From Fusarium oxysporum f. sp. lycopersici 4287 (lineage: Eukaryota > Ascomycota > Sordariomycetes > Hypocreales > Nectriaceae): DNA of 64,000 nt. Location of the stretch: NCBI RefSeq assembly GCF_000149955.1, contig NC_030999.1:106068-170067 (forward strand), read 5' to 3'. Position numbers and translations under genes: made by a program. Shown here piece by piece: positions 32,401 through 44,588 of the stretch. The notes under the pieces are model-generated. The model was not told the DNA's origin, searched no databases, and saw only the letters and a list, made by a program, of their open reading frames with translations. Each line of letters starts with the position of its first letter. Position 1 is the stretch's first letter.

Positions 32401-35400
32401 GCGAAGTGGACTTTTAAAGACGGCACTGACCATTGCTCTGATATGCGGAGACTCCTTCAATGTTTATGATGGCTTCTTGCCTGTCATTCTAGCGGACGCA
32501 AAGCAGGCATCGATGTTGGTTGAATGCTCAATCATAATCTATAACAACGCTAGTTTGAAAAGCGAGACAGAGACTACTCTTCGAGGAATCTTATTCGATA
32601 GGTGGAGTTACACCATGCACCGGGTCTGTGCAATCTTGGTCGAACAGAATCATCTAGCCAGCTCGTGTCTCGACCTTGCCATTAAGCGACATTGGCCGGC
32701 ATTTCAGCCAACCGCTTCTTGGACACTAGCTGCCGAGAGTTCCTATTGGTTCGAAACAACGAACCGCGGGCATCACCAAGTGCACTACAACATCCTGACC
32801 GGGGAGCTGCTGGTCAACGGCCTTCCTCTGACTCGTCTTCCGGAGCAGTACGAAAGGCATGATGACTATGAGAGATTATTCGAGGGTCTCATCCTAAATG
32901 TCATGCCGAGCAACTTGCCAGGCATGCGCTTCTGCACCACGCAGCAATTCCAAGGTCATATTGTTCACTTTGGAATGCAGGACCAAGACTTGCTCGTTCG
33001 CCTAGAGGTAAATGAATCCTACCTGGATCTTATTCCATCGCGAACTTTGCGCGAGATGCTGCCACACTCCTTTGTCAACGATTACGCTCATTGGTATCAT
33101 AACGAGGCAGGTATCATTCAGTTACGCTCACTAAAGGACCGTTGGACTTCGAATCCAGATGATTGGTGCTTTGTCCGACAGGACGGAGGTTGGAAGCTTT
33201 GTCAAGCTGGTAGGACATTCCTCTTCGCCCCGTCTAGTAGCATGGCCCGGCGCATTGCAGGAATTCTATCCCCCCTCGAGGCTCCGCTTGGTCTTCACAT
33301 GCTGTATGATGCGCGAAAGAGCGCTCTGGAAGTCCGAGTGCCCAGCTTGCGACTTGACTTCCTACTTACGGCCGGTGAGTCGATTATTCGATCTAGACAA
33401 TTTCGAGGCATGTACATCGACTCAGACCAGTCGGTCGGAACACTTGTGGGCTTCAAAAGCAAGCTCGTCCTATGCAATGACCAGAATCCGTCAGTGAGGA
33501 TCGTACTTATCCCAGAAGGAGATATTCAATTCCAAAGGTTCAGCGGCCATGTGACTGTTAATGCGGCCTACGGAACCGCCGATCGTGTGCAAGCCTACCG
33601 GATTGACGATCTTCTTGGCCGCCTCACTGCCGATACAAAGCTCGAAAGCAAGCTTTATCTCGCCTACATTCACGCTCTCACTTCATTTTGCCTTCCAGAT
33701 CCTTTTCTTAGACGAACAGGAACGGAGGAGGCTCTTCACATCTTAGGCTCTGCATCAGTTCGAGCACCCTGCCCTCTATCCTGGACCGCTCATGACCGAC
33801 TGAATCTGATCGCTGCTCTCGCACCAAGACGTGCCTTCTACCCAGCCTACGAGAAAGTGATGCAAAAGGTTGATTGGTCCTCTAATCTGGGTTTTCTCGC
33901 CCAAGACGATCGGCTTTATGCAGCTACCAAGGAGATTCTGGGCCGATGTAGTAAAATTGGATTCCTATATCCCCACCACAACATCGAGCAAAGCGAAATT
34001 ATTCATAACACAGTAGGCCTCGTCGAACGGGCAATCCTTAGAAATTCTCGCCAATGTGTGTCGGGGTTCGGGGCCGAGGACTTCACTGTTCGGCACGATG
34101 TCGCATATCAGTCAAGAGAGCGGGAGGATTCAGGTCGCGCAGAGCGTGCCACTGAAATGGCATTCCGGGCCTATAACAAGCTTCCGACTTTCTCGGAGTC
34201 TCTGTTTGCAGATTTTGCCCAGCACTTATACGCCTCCTTAGCTCTGAGAGTACAATATCCGACAGGGCAATTCCTCCAAAAGAGGATATGTTGTATGACT
34301 CCCATTGGCTCAAGAATCCAACGAGTTTTCTCTCATCCTACTGGTGTCGGCTGCATCACGCTTTTCGGCACAATCATATCTGGCTCAATAAGTTCGAACT
34401 GATGGTTTGGATAGCGACGGTTGCGTACTCTGCCGAATCTGACAACCAGATCACTCAGGCACTCTTGCTTCTCGCCCTGTCCACGTCAGTATCCACCATT
34501 CCCTTACCGCCCGACGGCCAGTACGATCTATCACTCGGTTACAACATGAAAGCGACCGAGCTCGAAAGTATTGCCAGAATAGCTGCTTTCCGCTACGAAC
34601 AAACTCCAGCGGCACGCCTGGAACCTCGCTTAGGCGAGTCATGGCAACAGACCTGGAATCGACGCCATCGGGAATACCAGTGTGAGACAAATAAAGCGGC
34701 CGAACTTTTCAGGGAAGAGCTTGCTCGACAGTGGCCTTGTAGTCGTCCCCGAGCATCTTCGGACGGACGTGTAACTGCATACATCAATGTGCCAAAAGCA
34801 ATGGCGTCTGTAGTGAAAGAATGGACAAAGTGGTATAGCAACCGACAGTTCGCGGCATATCTTGCGAAGTTAGCTAAAGGTCTGGGAGAGGTACCTGTGG
34901 ATGGTATCATCACCGATCTTCCTTCTGCATTCCCAGACTTTCAGCCAACCAGTCGGCCCCCCGGATTTGTCTCAATTGATGATCTCTTCCATCACGTCCC
35001 TCCTTCTCCAACGTTAGTTCCAGACTCCTTGCTGGATGGCCTTCATCAAGCAACATGGACCAATCCAGGTGCAACTGCAAGACTGCCTGCTGTTCTTGAC
35101 TTTCTGGATCGCGAAGCCAAGTTGGACTACGAGCACCATTACCTGCGGGAGCTGCGGCAAAGCCTTGCTAGCCTGAAAGGTCATGCTGGCCATGAGTTGA
35201 ACATGGATCGAGTCCCAATGTGTGCGGACCTCTTTCAGAAACATCTGAAGCGATGCAAGGGACGTGTCAAGTCGATATACGGGTCGCTCTTAGACGCGGT
35301 AAATCAGGATCTTGAAGACCTTCCGGAAGCTATCCAACATATAGTTAAAGATACAGGTTTCAGACCTCGGATTTCGCCCATCTTCTTCCTGCAGCAACTG

Positions 35401-38400
35401 AGAAGCTCACGATGGTCTCAGCTCCCAAGTGCTTGGCAAGATGCTATTATCGAATATGGACAGGTGATTACTGCCCTTCAACAAGCTAAGCGTTTGATAC
35501 GATTCCAGAATGAGCCCGTGGATCTCCTTCGTGAGCTTGAGAGTAGTGGCCACAGAAACTGGAACCCTCGCGAACATCCAGAATGGTTGCTGCTAGAATG
35601 TGAGAGTGAGATCCTAATCCGGGACGTGCAGCAACAGATTGCTCAAAAGATGATACAGCCGCCAGACAATAAGAACTCCGTGATGCAGTTGAATATGGGA
35701 GAAGGAAAATCTTCTGTCATTGCTCCCAGCGTTGCAGCTGCTCTTGGCGATGGATCAAAACTGATTCGCGTCATCGTGGCTAAGCCACAAGCTAAGCAGC
35801 TGCACCAGATGTTGACCTCCAAGTTATCTGGTCTGCTTGATCGCCCAGTCTATCAGTTGCCATTCTCTAGGGATATTCGCATGAATGAGTCTCGAGCAGA
35901 GACCATCCACCAACTTATAAGCGAATGCATGCAAGAGGGAGGCGTCCTACTCGTTCAACCGGAGCACCTATTGTCTTTTCAGTTGATGGAGCTGGAATGC
36001 CAACTCGACAACAAATCTAGCGTTGCCGAGAAGATGATGGAGGTCCCGGAAATTCTTCGATACTTCCTCCAGAGATGTGGTGGATGAGAGTGACGAGACT
36101 TTAGTGTCAAGTTCGAACTTATATACACTGTTGGACAACAGCGACCCAATCGACCATAGTCCAGACCGATGGAGAGTCATACAAGAAATTCTCGGCTTGG
36201 TTGCACGATTCTCTGCCGAAGTAAAGCGAGATTTCCCGCAATCGCTGGATTATGACGATCGACGCGATGGCCGAGTTCCCAAGGTCCGGATCCTTCGTCC
36301 TGATGCAGAAAAGGCAATTTTCGACCGCGTGACAACTTTCATATGCGAGACAGGAATGGATGGTTTCCCTATCGCACATCAGCACCCAAACATCAGGAAC
36401 GCAGTCCGTCGCTACATTACTCAGTGGGACATGTCAAGTAAGGAGATCGGGGCGGTCGAGAAGAGTCCCTTTTGGCATGAGAGCACCATCAACCACATCC
36501 TGCTTCTTCGAGGACTCTTTGCGTCTGGAATACTTTCTTTTGTATTTGCCCAGAAACGGTGGAGGGTCAGCTATGGTCTCGATCCAAACAGGGGGAAAAC
36601 GACCAAGCTTGCGGTACCCTTCAGGGCCAAGGATAACCCGACTCCTCGATCAGAGTTTAGCCATCCTGACGTTGTGATCGTTCTTACTTGTCTGACATAC
36701 TATTATGGTGGGCTAGACAATGAGGCTCTTTTTACTGCTTTTGACCTACTCATTCGATCAGACAATGCAGACTTGGAATACCAGGAGTGGGTGAAGGCGA
36801 GCCCAACAATACCAGATGCCTTCAAACACATCCAAGGGGTAAATCTCAAGGATCACGTCCAGTGCGTATCTGAGGTTTTTCCTTGCATCAAATACTCCAA
36901 AGCAGCCATCGACTACTATCTCTGCCGAATGGTATTTGCGAAGGAGTCCAGAGAGTTCCCTCACAAATTGTCTGCCTCTGGCTGGGATCTGGGCAAGCAG
37001 AAGCACAATCCGACAACAGGCTTTAGCGGTACCAATGACTCTCGGTATGTCCTTCCATTGGACATGAAGCAGCTTGATATTCCTGAGCAGAAACACACCA
37101 ATGCATTGGTGCTTGAGTATCTACTACAGCCTGAGAACGCCATTGCACTGGTGGGACCCGAGGTGAAAGGGGCGGCACTCGACAGCAGGTCTCTCCTAGA
37201 CATGGTCATACATATGGACCCAAATACGCGCGTTATCCTTGATGTTGGTGCCCAAGTCATCGAGTTTACCAACTTGGAGTTTTCCAAAGAATGGCTCAAG
37301 TGCTATAAAGATGAAGAATACACACAGGCTGTGATATTCTTCAATGACTCTGATGAGATTATGGTACTCGATCGATCAGGAAAGGTTGAAGAACTTCAGA
37401 CCTCGCCTTTCGCGGATCAGCCGGATCAGTGTCTCGTCTTCCTCGACGAAGCTCATACTAGAGGCACAGATCTGAGGCTCCCCACCAACTACCGAGCTGC
37501 GGTTACCTTGGGTGCAAATTTAACGAAGGATAGACTGGTACAAGGTACGTTTCATCCTGCTCATCATGCTACGGTCTTTTTTTTTTTTTTTTCTCTCTTC
37601 TTTTTTCTGGTTCTAAGACTTATCATAGCATGCATGAGGATGCGAAAGCTTGGAAAAGGGCAGACTGTGATTTTCTGCATTCCAAGAGAGATTGAGCAAA
37701 AGATCCTGCAACTACTGGGCCAGGAATCATCAGGATCCTATAACATTACAGTCGCCGATGTTCTTTGTTGGGCCATCAAGGAAACTTGCCAGAACATGAG
37801 GCGAGAATTGCCATTATGGTTCACTCAAGGTATTCGCTTCTGTCAGCAACGTAGCTTGTGGGATGAGATGGAGGCTTGCAGTGACTATAAGAGCAGGTCT
37901 AAGTGTGCTGGACAGTTCAAGGAGGATGAGGCGCAGTCTCTTGGCCAACGGTACCATCCACAACAAGCCCACCCTAACCTTTATTCATTTCTCTACCGCA
38001 TTGAGCCCTGTACTGCTGCGGAATTTCGAAAACGTTGCCAAGAATTCGGCCTAACAGAACTGCGTACCTCGACACTACAGGGGGAGCAGGAGCGGGAACT
38101 CTCACCTGAGACCGAACACGAAAGACAAGTGGAGAGGCCGCTCCCAGCAGAGCCAGAGATACACCATTTACATGAAGACGTGTGCAGCTTTGTGCTCAAT
38201 GGCGTGTTTTCACAGTCCTCGAGCGCATTCAAGCCCGCCTTTATGGCCCTCGAACACACTTCGGCAGCAAAGAATTTCGATGTAAGCGAGTTCCGGAACC
38301 TTGTCTGGGCGACGCAGGACTTCGCAAGGACAGTCAAGGGATCTTTTGAATCAAACAACTACGCTGACTCGTTCCAACGGTCCGTGCAATGGGTATTGAC

Positions 38401-38923
38401 AAACGAGAGAGAGATTGCTAATAACCGCCTTCTGGTTATCAGCCCGTACGAGGCCCAATATCTTCTACCGGATATCGAGATGTCTCGGCATGTCACCCTG
38501 CGGCTCTACTCCTCCAGGGTGAATCTTGGGTTTGAGTCACTTGATCATCTCAACCTCTTCACTGTTCCCCAAAAAAACCATGACAATATCCCGCGAGGCC
38601 TTATCACGCAACTCAATGTTTTTGCTGGACAACTTTATTTATCATCTTACAGCGATTATGTCCAAGTGTGTGATTCCCTAGGCCTTGCGTGGAAGGCCCC
38701 CGATGAATCCATCGCGCTTGGGCCTGACGGATTTCTTCCACCAAACTCAACAGGAAATAGCTTCAGCAACAAGTCAGGGCTCTCGAGGAGTCCTGTAGGG
38801 TTTTTAAAAGTCCTCATGTCGATAATAAGACAGGAGTGCGAGCTGATTGGGAGGACGCACATGGGCAGAATCTTGGAAGGAGTCAGGCTGCACGAGGAAG
38901 AATGGATAGAGACCCAGAACTAG
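29462..38923 (+). pseudogene. Giant DUF6606/DUF3638/DUF3645-type protein, frameshifted
   Basis: The gene starts at 29462 (MMTYVHDKPATLTK). Exon 1 ends at 29768; a 57-nt intron follows (29769-29825), and the phase fits exon 2. An 84-nt intron with a long T-run lies at 37545-37628; it contains no stop but interrupts DRLVQ-ACMRMRKLG. The full product would be about 3,100 aa. The N-terminus resembles DUF6606 (YLAHHIFLPTKLP). A P-loop-like LNMGEGKSSV is at about 35690-35715 and a Walker-B-like LVFLDEAHTRGTD near 37436-37470, in the DUF3638/DUF3645 helicase-like part. I recall these proteins annotated as ubiquitin-hydrolase-like; their role is unknown. One base is missing near 34272 (frame changes before PPKEDMLYD) and one is gained near 36066; a small compensated shift (36094-36142) is likely. 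A polishing error in the assembly is the alternative. Confidence 0.8.
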
Positions 38924-39262
38924 ATTTGATATTCGTAAAGATTCTTCGCAGAGAACATATAGGAAGCTGTCGTAGGGTAGGCATTAGTAATCTAGCTATA
39001 TGCTTTAAGTAACTGTGCGGGATGGAATGCCCCGCACAAGAGATAACTTAAGAAATCAATCAACCCATTTGCTGCTGCTCATCATATTCACTCTAACCCT
39101 TTAAGCACGCTCAGTGCGACAGAAGCTGACTAAGGTCTGGGAAGGTCAATCAGCGATGCCTCGTTTCTGTTTGCAAGAGATGCTATGCGTCAGTTGTCAA
39201 CCACACAGCCGCTTTTGCGGTAAACGTCGCGATACTTGGCTGGCGTTGCCGATCTCAAGCCA

Positions 39263-39379
39263 GAGGGCCGTGGTGATTGAGTTGGGTCGGTGGCCTTCCC
39301 ACCCGATGGCTAGCGTGTCGCATCGCGGTCAGACGATAAGACTGTCAAGATATGGGATGCATGGACCGGACCAACTTAG
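39263..39379 (+). pseudogene. Single WD40-repeat relic of a NACHT/STAND-type gene
   Basis: In frame from 39263: EGRGD, stop, VGSVAFPPDG, stop, RVASRSDDKTVKIWDAWTG, then a TAG at 39377-39379. This is one classical WD40 repeat (GSVAFSPDGxxVASGSDDKTVKIWD) as found in the C-terminal propellers of HET-E-like fungal NLR proteins. The two internal stops sit where such repeats have Trp (TGG to TGA) and Gln (CAG to TAG), both G:C-to-A:T changes. No NACHT or HET domain remains nearby. It is a solitary fossil 340 bp downstream of the DUF3638-type gene. Confidence 0.7.
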
Positions 39380-40812
39380 GCCAAGATAACGCGCCAATAG
39401 CTATCCACTTTCAACCACGCTAAATGCAATTAGCCAAGTTTCAAACCTATTGCAATACCCTATGTCTAAAAGTTAAAAAGGGCTGTGCGCTGGTGATTAT
39501 TAATTGATGCATTGTCTCAAAACACATTTTCTTGACTTTTTATGAGGTCGATTTGAATCCGTTGGGGGCAATGGATTCAGATCGCTGTTTTCATATGCGT
39601 AGTTCTATTTTGCATGGGTTTTCCATTGGATTTAGGCCCGTTCCTGCCGTTAATACTTGAGTAGGCAAAGTGGAAGTAGAATAATGGATAGAGCACGGAC
39701 CATCGAATCGTGTATCAGGACCTGATATGCGGGGTAATTGGTTCAGTAGTAGGTAGGCATGATCCTCGGCAAATAGCCTTTGGGTAAAAAGCTTGATGGG
39801 ATCAGGACTGGCCTACAGAAGAATGCTGCTGGGTATAGACCTGCCGTTGGAGTCGTTATCAGTGCATATTATAAGCAGCCGCAGACGATGCTCGGCTTCC
39901 ATGACACCATTGTTGCGTCGCGCCAGTTTGATCGTCAACCTGTCGCTCACTCTTCCCGATACTACTGATCCACGAATAGTGCCGAAGCAACAAGAGAGAT
40001 AGCTGAAACCAACAATAGAAGGTTTGAGGTTGTAACCCGGGCCCGAAAGGATGATTGATGCGGTAGTATTAGTAACGTTGAACTAGATGAGGCAAGACCT
40101 GTATGAGAAACCAGCGAAGCAGATGATGGGTCAACTGATATACTGGAGGCATCGCCAGGCTTCCCTAGCCATACTTACATCCAAGGATAATTGAAAGAGC
40201 CTTGCCGCTGTCAGCATATCTCGCCACTTGATATGATATATTCATAGACTAACTAGAAGCTCAAATCTAGATGACCTCAGACACTGGCATCCCGCCTTGC
40301 TCCAAATGTTCAACGGATTTTTTGTCTCTGTTGAATTTACACGTTGTGATACCAGATGGCCCATCGTGAACACCACGCACATGAATCAAGCCGCAAGAAG
40401 TAAATTAAGTCTATTCCAACTCGATATTGATGGTTGGAGAAGAGATACACCATAATTCCAGAGGGAGCTGCAGCTGGCTTTTCTTCGGGGATGCTGCAGC
40501 CTAAACCTAAGTCGAGGGCATCAGGCTACATACCTAGGTTTATCAAGCTAATCTAAGGTATCCTCTCATTCAGTCACTTCGCTCAATGGCCTTATGAAGC
40601 TCTGGCATTGCTCCAATCAAAAGCGCTATAACCCGGACATCTTAACTTCCCAGCCTTACCGCTAATCGCCAGGCTTCCTTGTTGTCGTTTCTGTTTCTGA
40701 AGAAGCATCAGTTCACCCATGATTTCCCGGCGCCCGTGGTAGTTCATAGAGTGGCAGCCAAATATTCAACGAACACCTGCAGTCTAAAACTTTGCTTTTC
40801 TAATTTCTGAAG
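39380..40812. other. Gene-free stretch
   Basis: No coding region supported; AT-rich with scattered short frames. The last 150 bp before 40813 would be the promoter of the SIM-containing gene. Confidence 0.4.
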
Positions 40813-41824
40813 ATGGCTGAGGATGGCGACACTCACCACGCGATGTATGAAGCGGGCGCCTCGGCTAATATGAGCTTTAGGAGAGGAGGACGCCCCAATC
40901 ATCCCGAGGCACAAGCACATCACCTAAACCCAAGCCCGTCTGTACCGGGTGCGTTTCATGGCTTCCCTGTTATAAACCTCACAGAAGATTCCGACGATGA
41001 CCTGCGAGAAATTGCACCTTCACAGCCTCCCCGACAGCCGCGAGAGTCCGCTCCTGTTATTGACCTCACAGGGTTGCTTGATTCTCCGCCTGAACCGCAA
41101 TACAGAGACGGTACAACAAGCCGAAGAGCTAGGATCTCCCGACTTCCCCCGTGGCTAGCCAGTGGTATATTCTCTAATAATTCGGATCATGGCAGGGACC
41201 GATCTACAGATACCTTTGACAGACGATCTGCCTCATGGAGAAGAACCAATCCCACAATTCCCACAGTACCCAACCAGCCATCAGCTGCTAGGCCGGCCCC
41301 GCCGACCAATTTTCATGAACTGTTTAGATACGGGCCATTCCATCCCTTGGCTCGGCAGCCCGATCACAAGCCCGGGACGCCTTCCCCCCGCCCACTCGAG
41401 TAGGCTTTACCCGCGATACCTGTGCCGATCCCGAGAAGGAATCTGAAAATGTCGCTATTTGTCCAGCATGTTGTAATGAGTTGGCCTATGATCCATATGA
41501 TACCATGTTACACAGTCCCGGGAACACATCAAAGCGAAAACGAAAGCGAGCACCAGAGGGGCGCCGTTTCTGGGCCCTGAAGAACTGCGGTTATGTAAGT
41601 TGTCCTATCATACACCTATCACGGACAGAAAGTAACAAGAAAAGGTCTATTGTGCCGACTGCTACAATACCAGAAAGCCCGCTAAGATAAAGCGTAATGG
41701 TGCAGACTCGCGGGCTCTTGATGAGAGATCTCCTTATCTCGTAGCAGCTGATTTCGGATGCGATGTCGAAGACTGCAATACCAGGGCATCTACAGAGGAC
41801 GACTGGGTTGCGATTTACCTTTGA
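40813..41824 (+). pseudogene. SIM-containing zinc-binding protein with one frameshift
   Basis: The ATG at 40813 begins a Pro/Ser-rich N-terminal half with two SUMO-interaction-like motifs, FPVINLTEDSDDD (about residues 52-64) and PVIDLTG (about 81-87). The frame stops at 41403 after PRPLE, but the next frame resumes at once with GFTRDTCADPEKESENVAIC and continues CPACCNELAYDPYDTM. After a 50-nt intron (41595-41644) comes GYVYCADCYNTRKPAKIK, then CDVEDCNTRAS to the TGA at 41824. The C-terminal zinc ligands (CPAC, CADC, CDVEDC) match fungal RING-like proteins that I recall as cell-cycle-control or SUMO-targeted ligase-like. One missing base near 41402 breaks the frame. All else is intact, so the break is recent or a sequencing error. 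Confidence 0.7.
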
Positions 41825-42730
41825 TTATATCGTGCTTGCGAACTCAATTTGGCCCACATAAGCTCTCTCCACCCCTTTGTGCCTGAGTTCGAATATAAGA
41901 AACCTTGATCGTGCACTCTCCTCACTCTACCAGTCACTAGGATGCAAGAACAAAAACCGATATTAAGTGGGAATCTGGGGTACAGTTCTATGTATCGACA
42001 TTTATAACGACTGCGATCATATCGCCAAATTGGGTCTCTTGCCGCTTGCATTATGACCTGCAACATTGTCCCTTGTATGAACACATGACAATTATCTGGA
42101 CAGAGATATAGAGCCATACCGCCATAATCCACTTATTTGCGATGTTGCTATTGGTAAACCTCTAGTGCAATGTTCAGGGCACCAATATTTTGAGTCTCAG
42201 AGCTGACGGCGTTGTTCTTCAGCCGCAACATGGCTAAGCCTACAAATATGAACCGTGCCATGTAAGCCAGAGCTGTCTTCCATCAGAAGCACAAGAGCTT
42301 GATTACGGCTCCATGGCGAAAGAGTATCGTTCAGCCAACTGACGCTACCACAAGCTGGGCTACAAATGTGACAGAAGCCGCCAGCCTTATTAAATGCATC
42401 TTTTGTGCTGGTGCTGGAGTCCCTGACTGCTGCAATACATCCAATACAAGGGATCTCAGTCGAATATGAGAACTGGAGATTCTAGCTTCACTGCCATGTT
42501 ACAGATGTTTACCATGCCTAACAGTATACTGTAGTTATGTAATTGTTTCATTCTCTTCGACATCATGGCCATGAGCCTGATGGTCACAGAGCTTTGGGGG
42601 CCACGTGGTTGAAGATAGTTAGGGTCGCCAGAGTAGTTAATACATTATGGCAAAAGTGGGCGACTGATAAGAATAAGAGTCAATCGAGCAGGGCAAAATT
42701 TTCATTGCATATATACTGACGTGTGGTGTC
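41825..42730. other. Gene-free stretch
   Basis: No supported gene. If a duplicated cyclin gene once lay here, only its 42731-42770 fragment can be recognised. Confidence 0.35.
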
Positions 42731-42770
42731 TACCTTGACGATATCATGCAGCATATGCAACAAATGGAGG
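42731..42770 (+). pseudogene. Fragment of a duplicated cyclin gene (end of exon 1)
   Basis: About 40 bp encode YLDDIMQHMQQMEV, nearly the same as YLEDIMQHMRQMEV at the end of cyclin exon 1 (50218-50256), with only a handful of base differences. It is followed by GGTA, the donor of the cyclin intron. Removing the transposon and one TA gives GTAACTCTAATTA up to TATCTAG, exactly 53 nt, the length of the real cyclin intron. Exon 2 is not recognisable beyond it. Confidence 0.65.
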
Positions 42771-42772
42771 TA

Positions 42773-42816
42773 ACGTGTATGATAAGCGAGTGTCACAGAT
42801 AAGCGAGTGTCACAAA
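42773..42816 (+). repeat. Left terminal inverted repeat of the transposon
   Basis: 44 bp, identical to the reverse complement of 44589-44632. It holds two direct copies of a 17-bp GATAAGCGAGTGTCACA unit. Confidence 0.95.
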
Positions 42817-42878
42817 AATCTCAACCTCTTGACTTTAAATCGCTTTAAAACCACCATAAACCATCTAATCAATTAAAA

Positions 42879-44534
42879 CTACTCGCTATACTCTTCTCCT
42901 GGGGTCTCAATCACTACCCGACAGGTCCTTGCATTATGCCCGGCCTTGCCGCATACACCGCAACGCCGACCACCCGGGCGCTCCGACCTTCCTCGAGCAC
43001 CATTTCTAGATGATTCGGCCACTACCTGCGCATCAACATCCATCTGATCAACTACTTGCGATGCTTCCTGTACTGTCATCGCCCCTCCTTTCTGTAGTCT
43101 AGTCCTTTTTGCCCTTCGGCGCCGGCTTAGTATCTTATTTGCTTGTTCAAGATCCTTTAACCTAGCCTCTACTAAGGCTAGCCGATGTAGAGCTGCCTTT
43201 GTTGCTTTAGTACTAGACTTTAAAGCTTCAATTATTGACTCTGGGGAGCTGCTTTTATGACTTCTGATTCGCCTTTCGAGGTATTCAGATTGAGATTGAG
43301 CCTCAGTTGCTGTCTTTGGGGTCTTTGAAACCCATGGGGTCGAAGGGTTAGCAGCCTCCCCGGGAGGCGTTGGAGTCCGTAGCTGCACATCAAGCTTTGA
43401 GATTACATTTTCCGGGTTAAGAGGAGCAAGACCAGCTCCTCTAAAACCTCCCCGGATATTGCTTTCAGTAAAAGTGGCTTTAAATGCGGCATAAAAGGCC
43501 GGGAAGAACTCGGTCTTAGAAATATGGGTTATAGAGCATCTAATCAGATGCTCTATTTCTCGACCATAAGCCTGTTTTAGCGGCCCAAAGCACCCAACAT
43601 CAAGGGGTTGGAGTAGGTGAGATGCATGAGCAGGCATACAGAGCGTGATAATCTTGTTCTCCTGGCAATATCTCTCGAAATCGGCCGAGTTGTGGCTTTC
43701 GTGACCATCAAGGATCAGAAGACGATACCGAGCATTTAACCGTTTAGTTGTAGATCGATCAAAGTGCTTTAGCCACTCGAGACCCAGCTCGTTATTTGTC
43801 CATCCATTTTGGCTCGTTGCAATAACCCAATCGCCTGGGAGGTCGCATTCTCGGTACCAATTCGCAAGGTGATATTGGCCTGCACCAATGATAAACGGCG
43901 CGATCGATTGGCCTTCTGCGTTAATCGCCTGGATCACAGTAATCCATTCCCGGTTTCCAGGCTGCACTGATTTTGGTCTTGCTTGCCTTTCTGAACCGGT
44001 GACAACCATTCCGGCCATAATAACGCCCATCATAAAGCCAGTCTCATCAAAGTTCCAGATATCATCTGATCGGATACCATACTTCGCGATTGTGTTCTGT
44101 ACAAGCCTGAACCAGCCACGAATAATAGTCGGATCTTCGCATTTAGCTCTTTGATAGTCATATTTGCGAAATAAACGCGTCTTTAGCTCTGGTTGTCGCT
44201 TTATGAAGTTATGAGCCCAGCGCTTGCCAACAGGTGACGCGTCGCGGTCTATAAGCAGAGAATTGGCCATTTCTTCCACAAAACGCAATCGCGAGGGAAA
44301 TCCTCGCGAATCTAGGTCAAGGACGAATTGAACTATTATCTGTTCCTCTAGATCAGATAGTTTCCGTGAGTTTGGGATGGAATCGCGTCGTGAATGAATG
44401 CCATGTTGACGACGATGTAAGGTACGGTAATGGACTTTATAGATAGTTGCAGCGCGTCGGATACTTAATTTGGGGTCATTTTGAAGGGCCTGAAGGGCAA
44501 GAAGAATTCTAGCTTCATCTGAGGGTTGTGACAT
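42879..44534 (-). CDS. Fot1/pogo-family transposase (DDE superfamily)
   Basis: Uninterrupted 551-aa frame, ATG at 44534. The N-terminus has a Psq-type helix-turn-helix (LSIRRAATIYKVHYRTLHRR, residues 23-42), then a CENP-B-like DNA-binding part (residues 55-125). The catalytic core shows the acidic triad in NFDETGF (Asp163), LILDGHESH (Asp276) and LLQPLDVGCFGPLK (Asp312), i.e. DD35D spacing. The C-terminus has a predicted coiled coil (about 440-475) and a CCHC knuckle, CGVCGKAGHNARTC (Cys525, Cys528, His533, Cys538). It would cut and paste its own element at TA sites by binding the 44-bp ends. All key residues are present, so it may be active. Confidence 0.93.
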   Translation of the reverse strand: MSQPSDEARILLALQALQNDPKLSIRRAATIYKVHYRTLHRRQHGIHSRRDSIPNSRKLSDLEEQIIVQFVLDLDSRGFPSRLRFVEEMANSLLIDRDASPVGKRWAHNFIKRQPELKTRLFRKYDYQRAKCEDPTIIRGWFRLVQNTIAKYGIRSDDIWNFDETGFMMGVIMAGMVVTGSERQARPKSVQPGNREWITVIQAINAEGQSIAPFIIGAGQYHLANWYRECDLPGDWVIATSQNGWTNNELGLEWLKHFDRSTTKRLNARYRLLILDGHESHNSADFERYCQENKIITLCMPAHASHLLQPLDVGCFGPLKQAYGREIEHLIRCSITHISKTEFFPAFYAAFKATFTESNIRGGFRGAGLAPLNPENVISKLDVQLRTPTPPGEAANPSTPWVSKTPKTATEAQSQSEYLERRIRSHKSSSPESIIEALKSSTKATKAALHRLALVEARLKDLEQANKILSRRRRAKRTRLQKGGAMTVQEASQVVDQMDVDAQVVAESSRNGARGRSERPGGRRCGVCGKAGHNARTCRVVIETPGEEYSE

Positions 44535-44588
44535 ATTTGGTGGTTGAGAAGTATCTGATCAAATGGACATGTTGTAAATTGAGGGATC

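Noticed and set aside
37545..37628. Continuous coding through the poly-T stretch of the giant gene
   Set aside because: The 84 nt contain no stop, but they have proper splice sites and encode a phenylalanine run that interrupts a conserved segment; it is an intron.
29462..38923. Three separate genes at 29462-34402, 34288-36087 and 36077-38923
   Set aside because: The three frames carry consecutive parts of one protein family; they are one gene with frameshifts.
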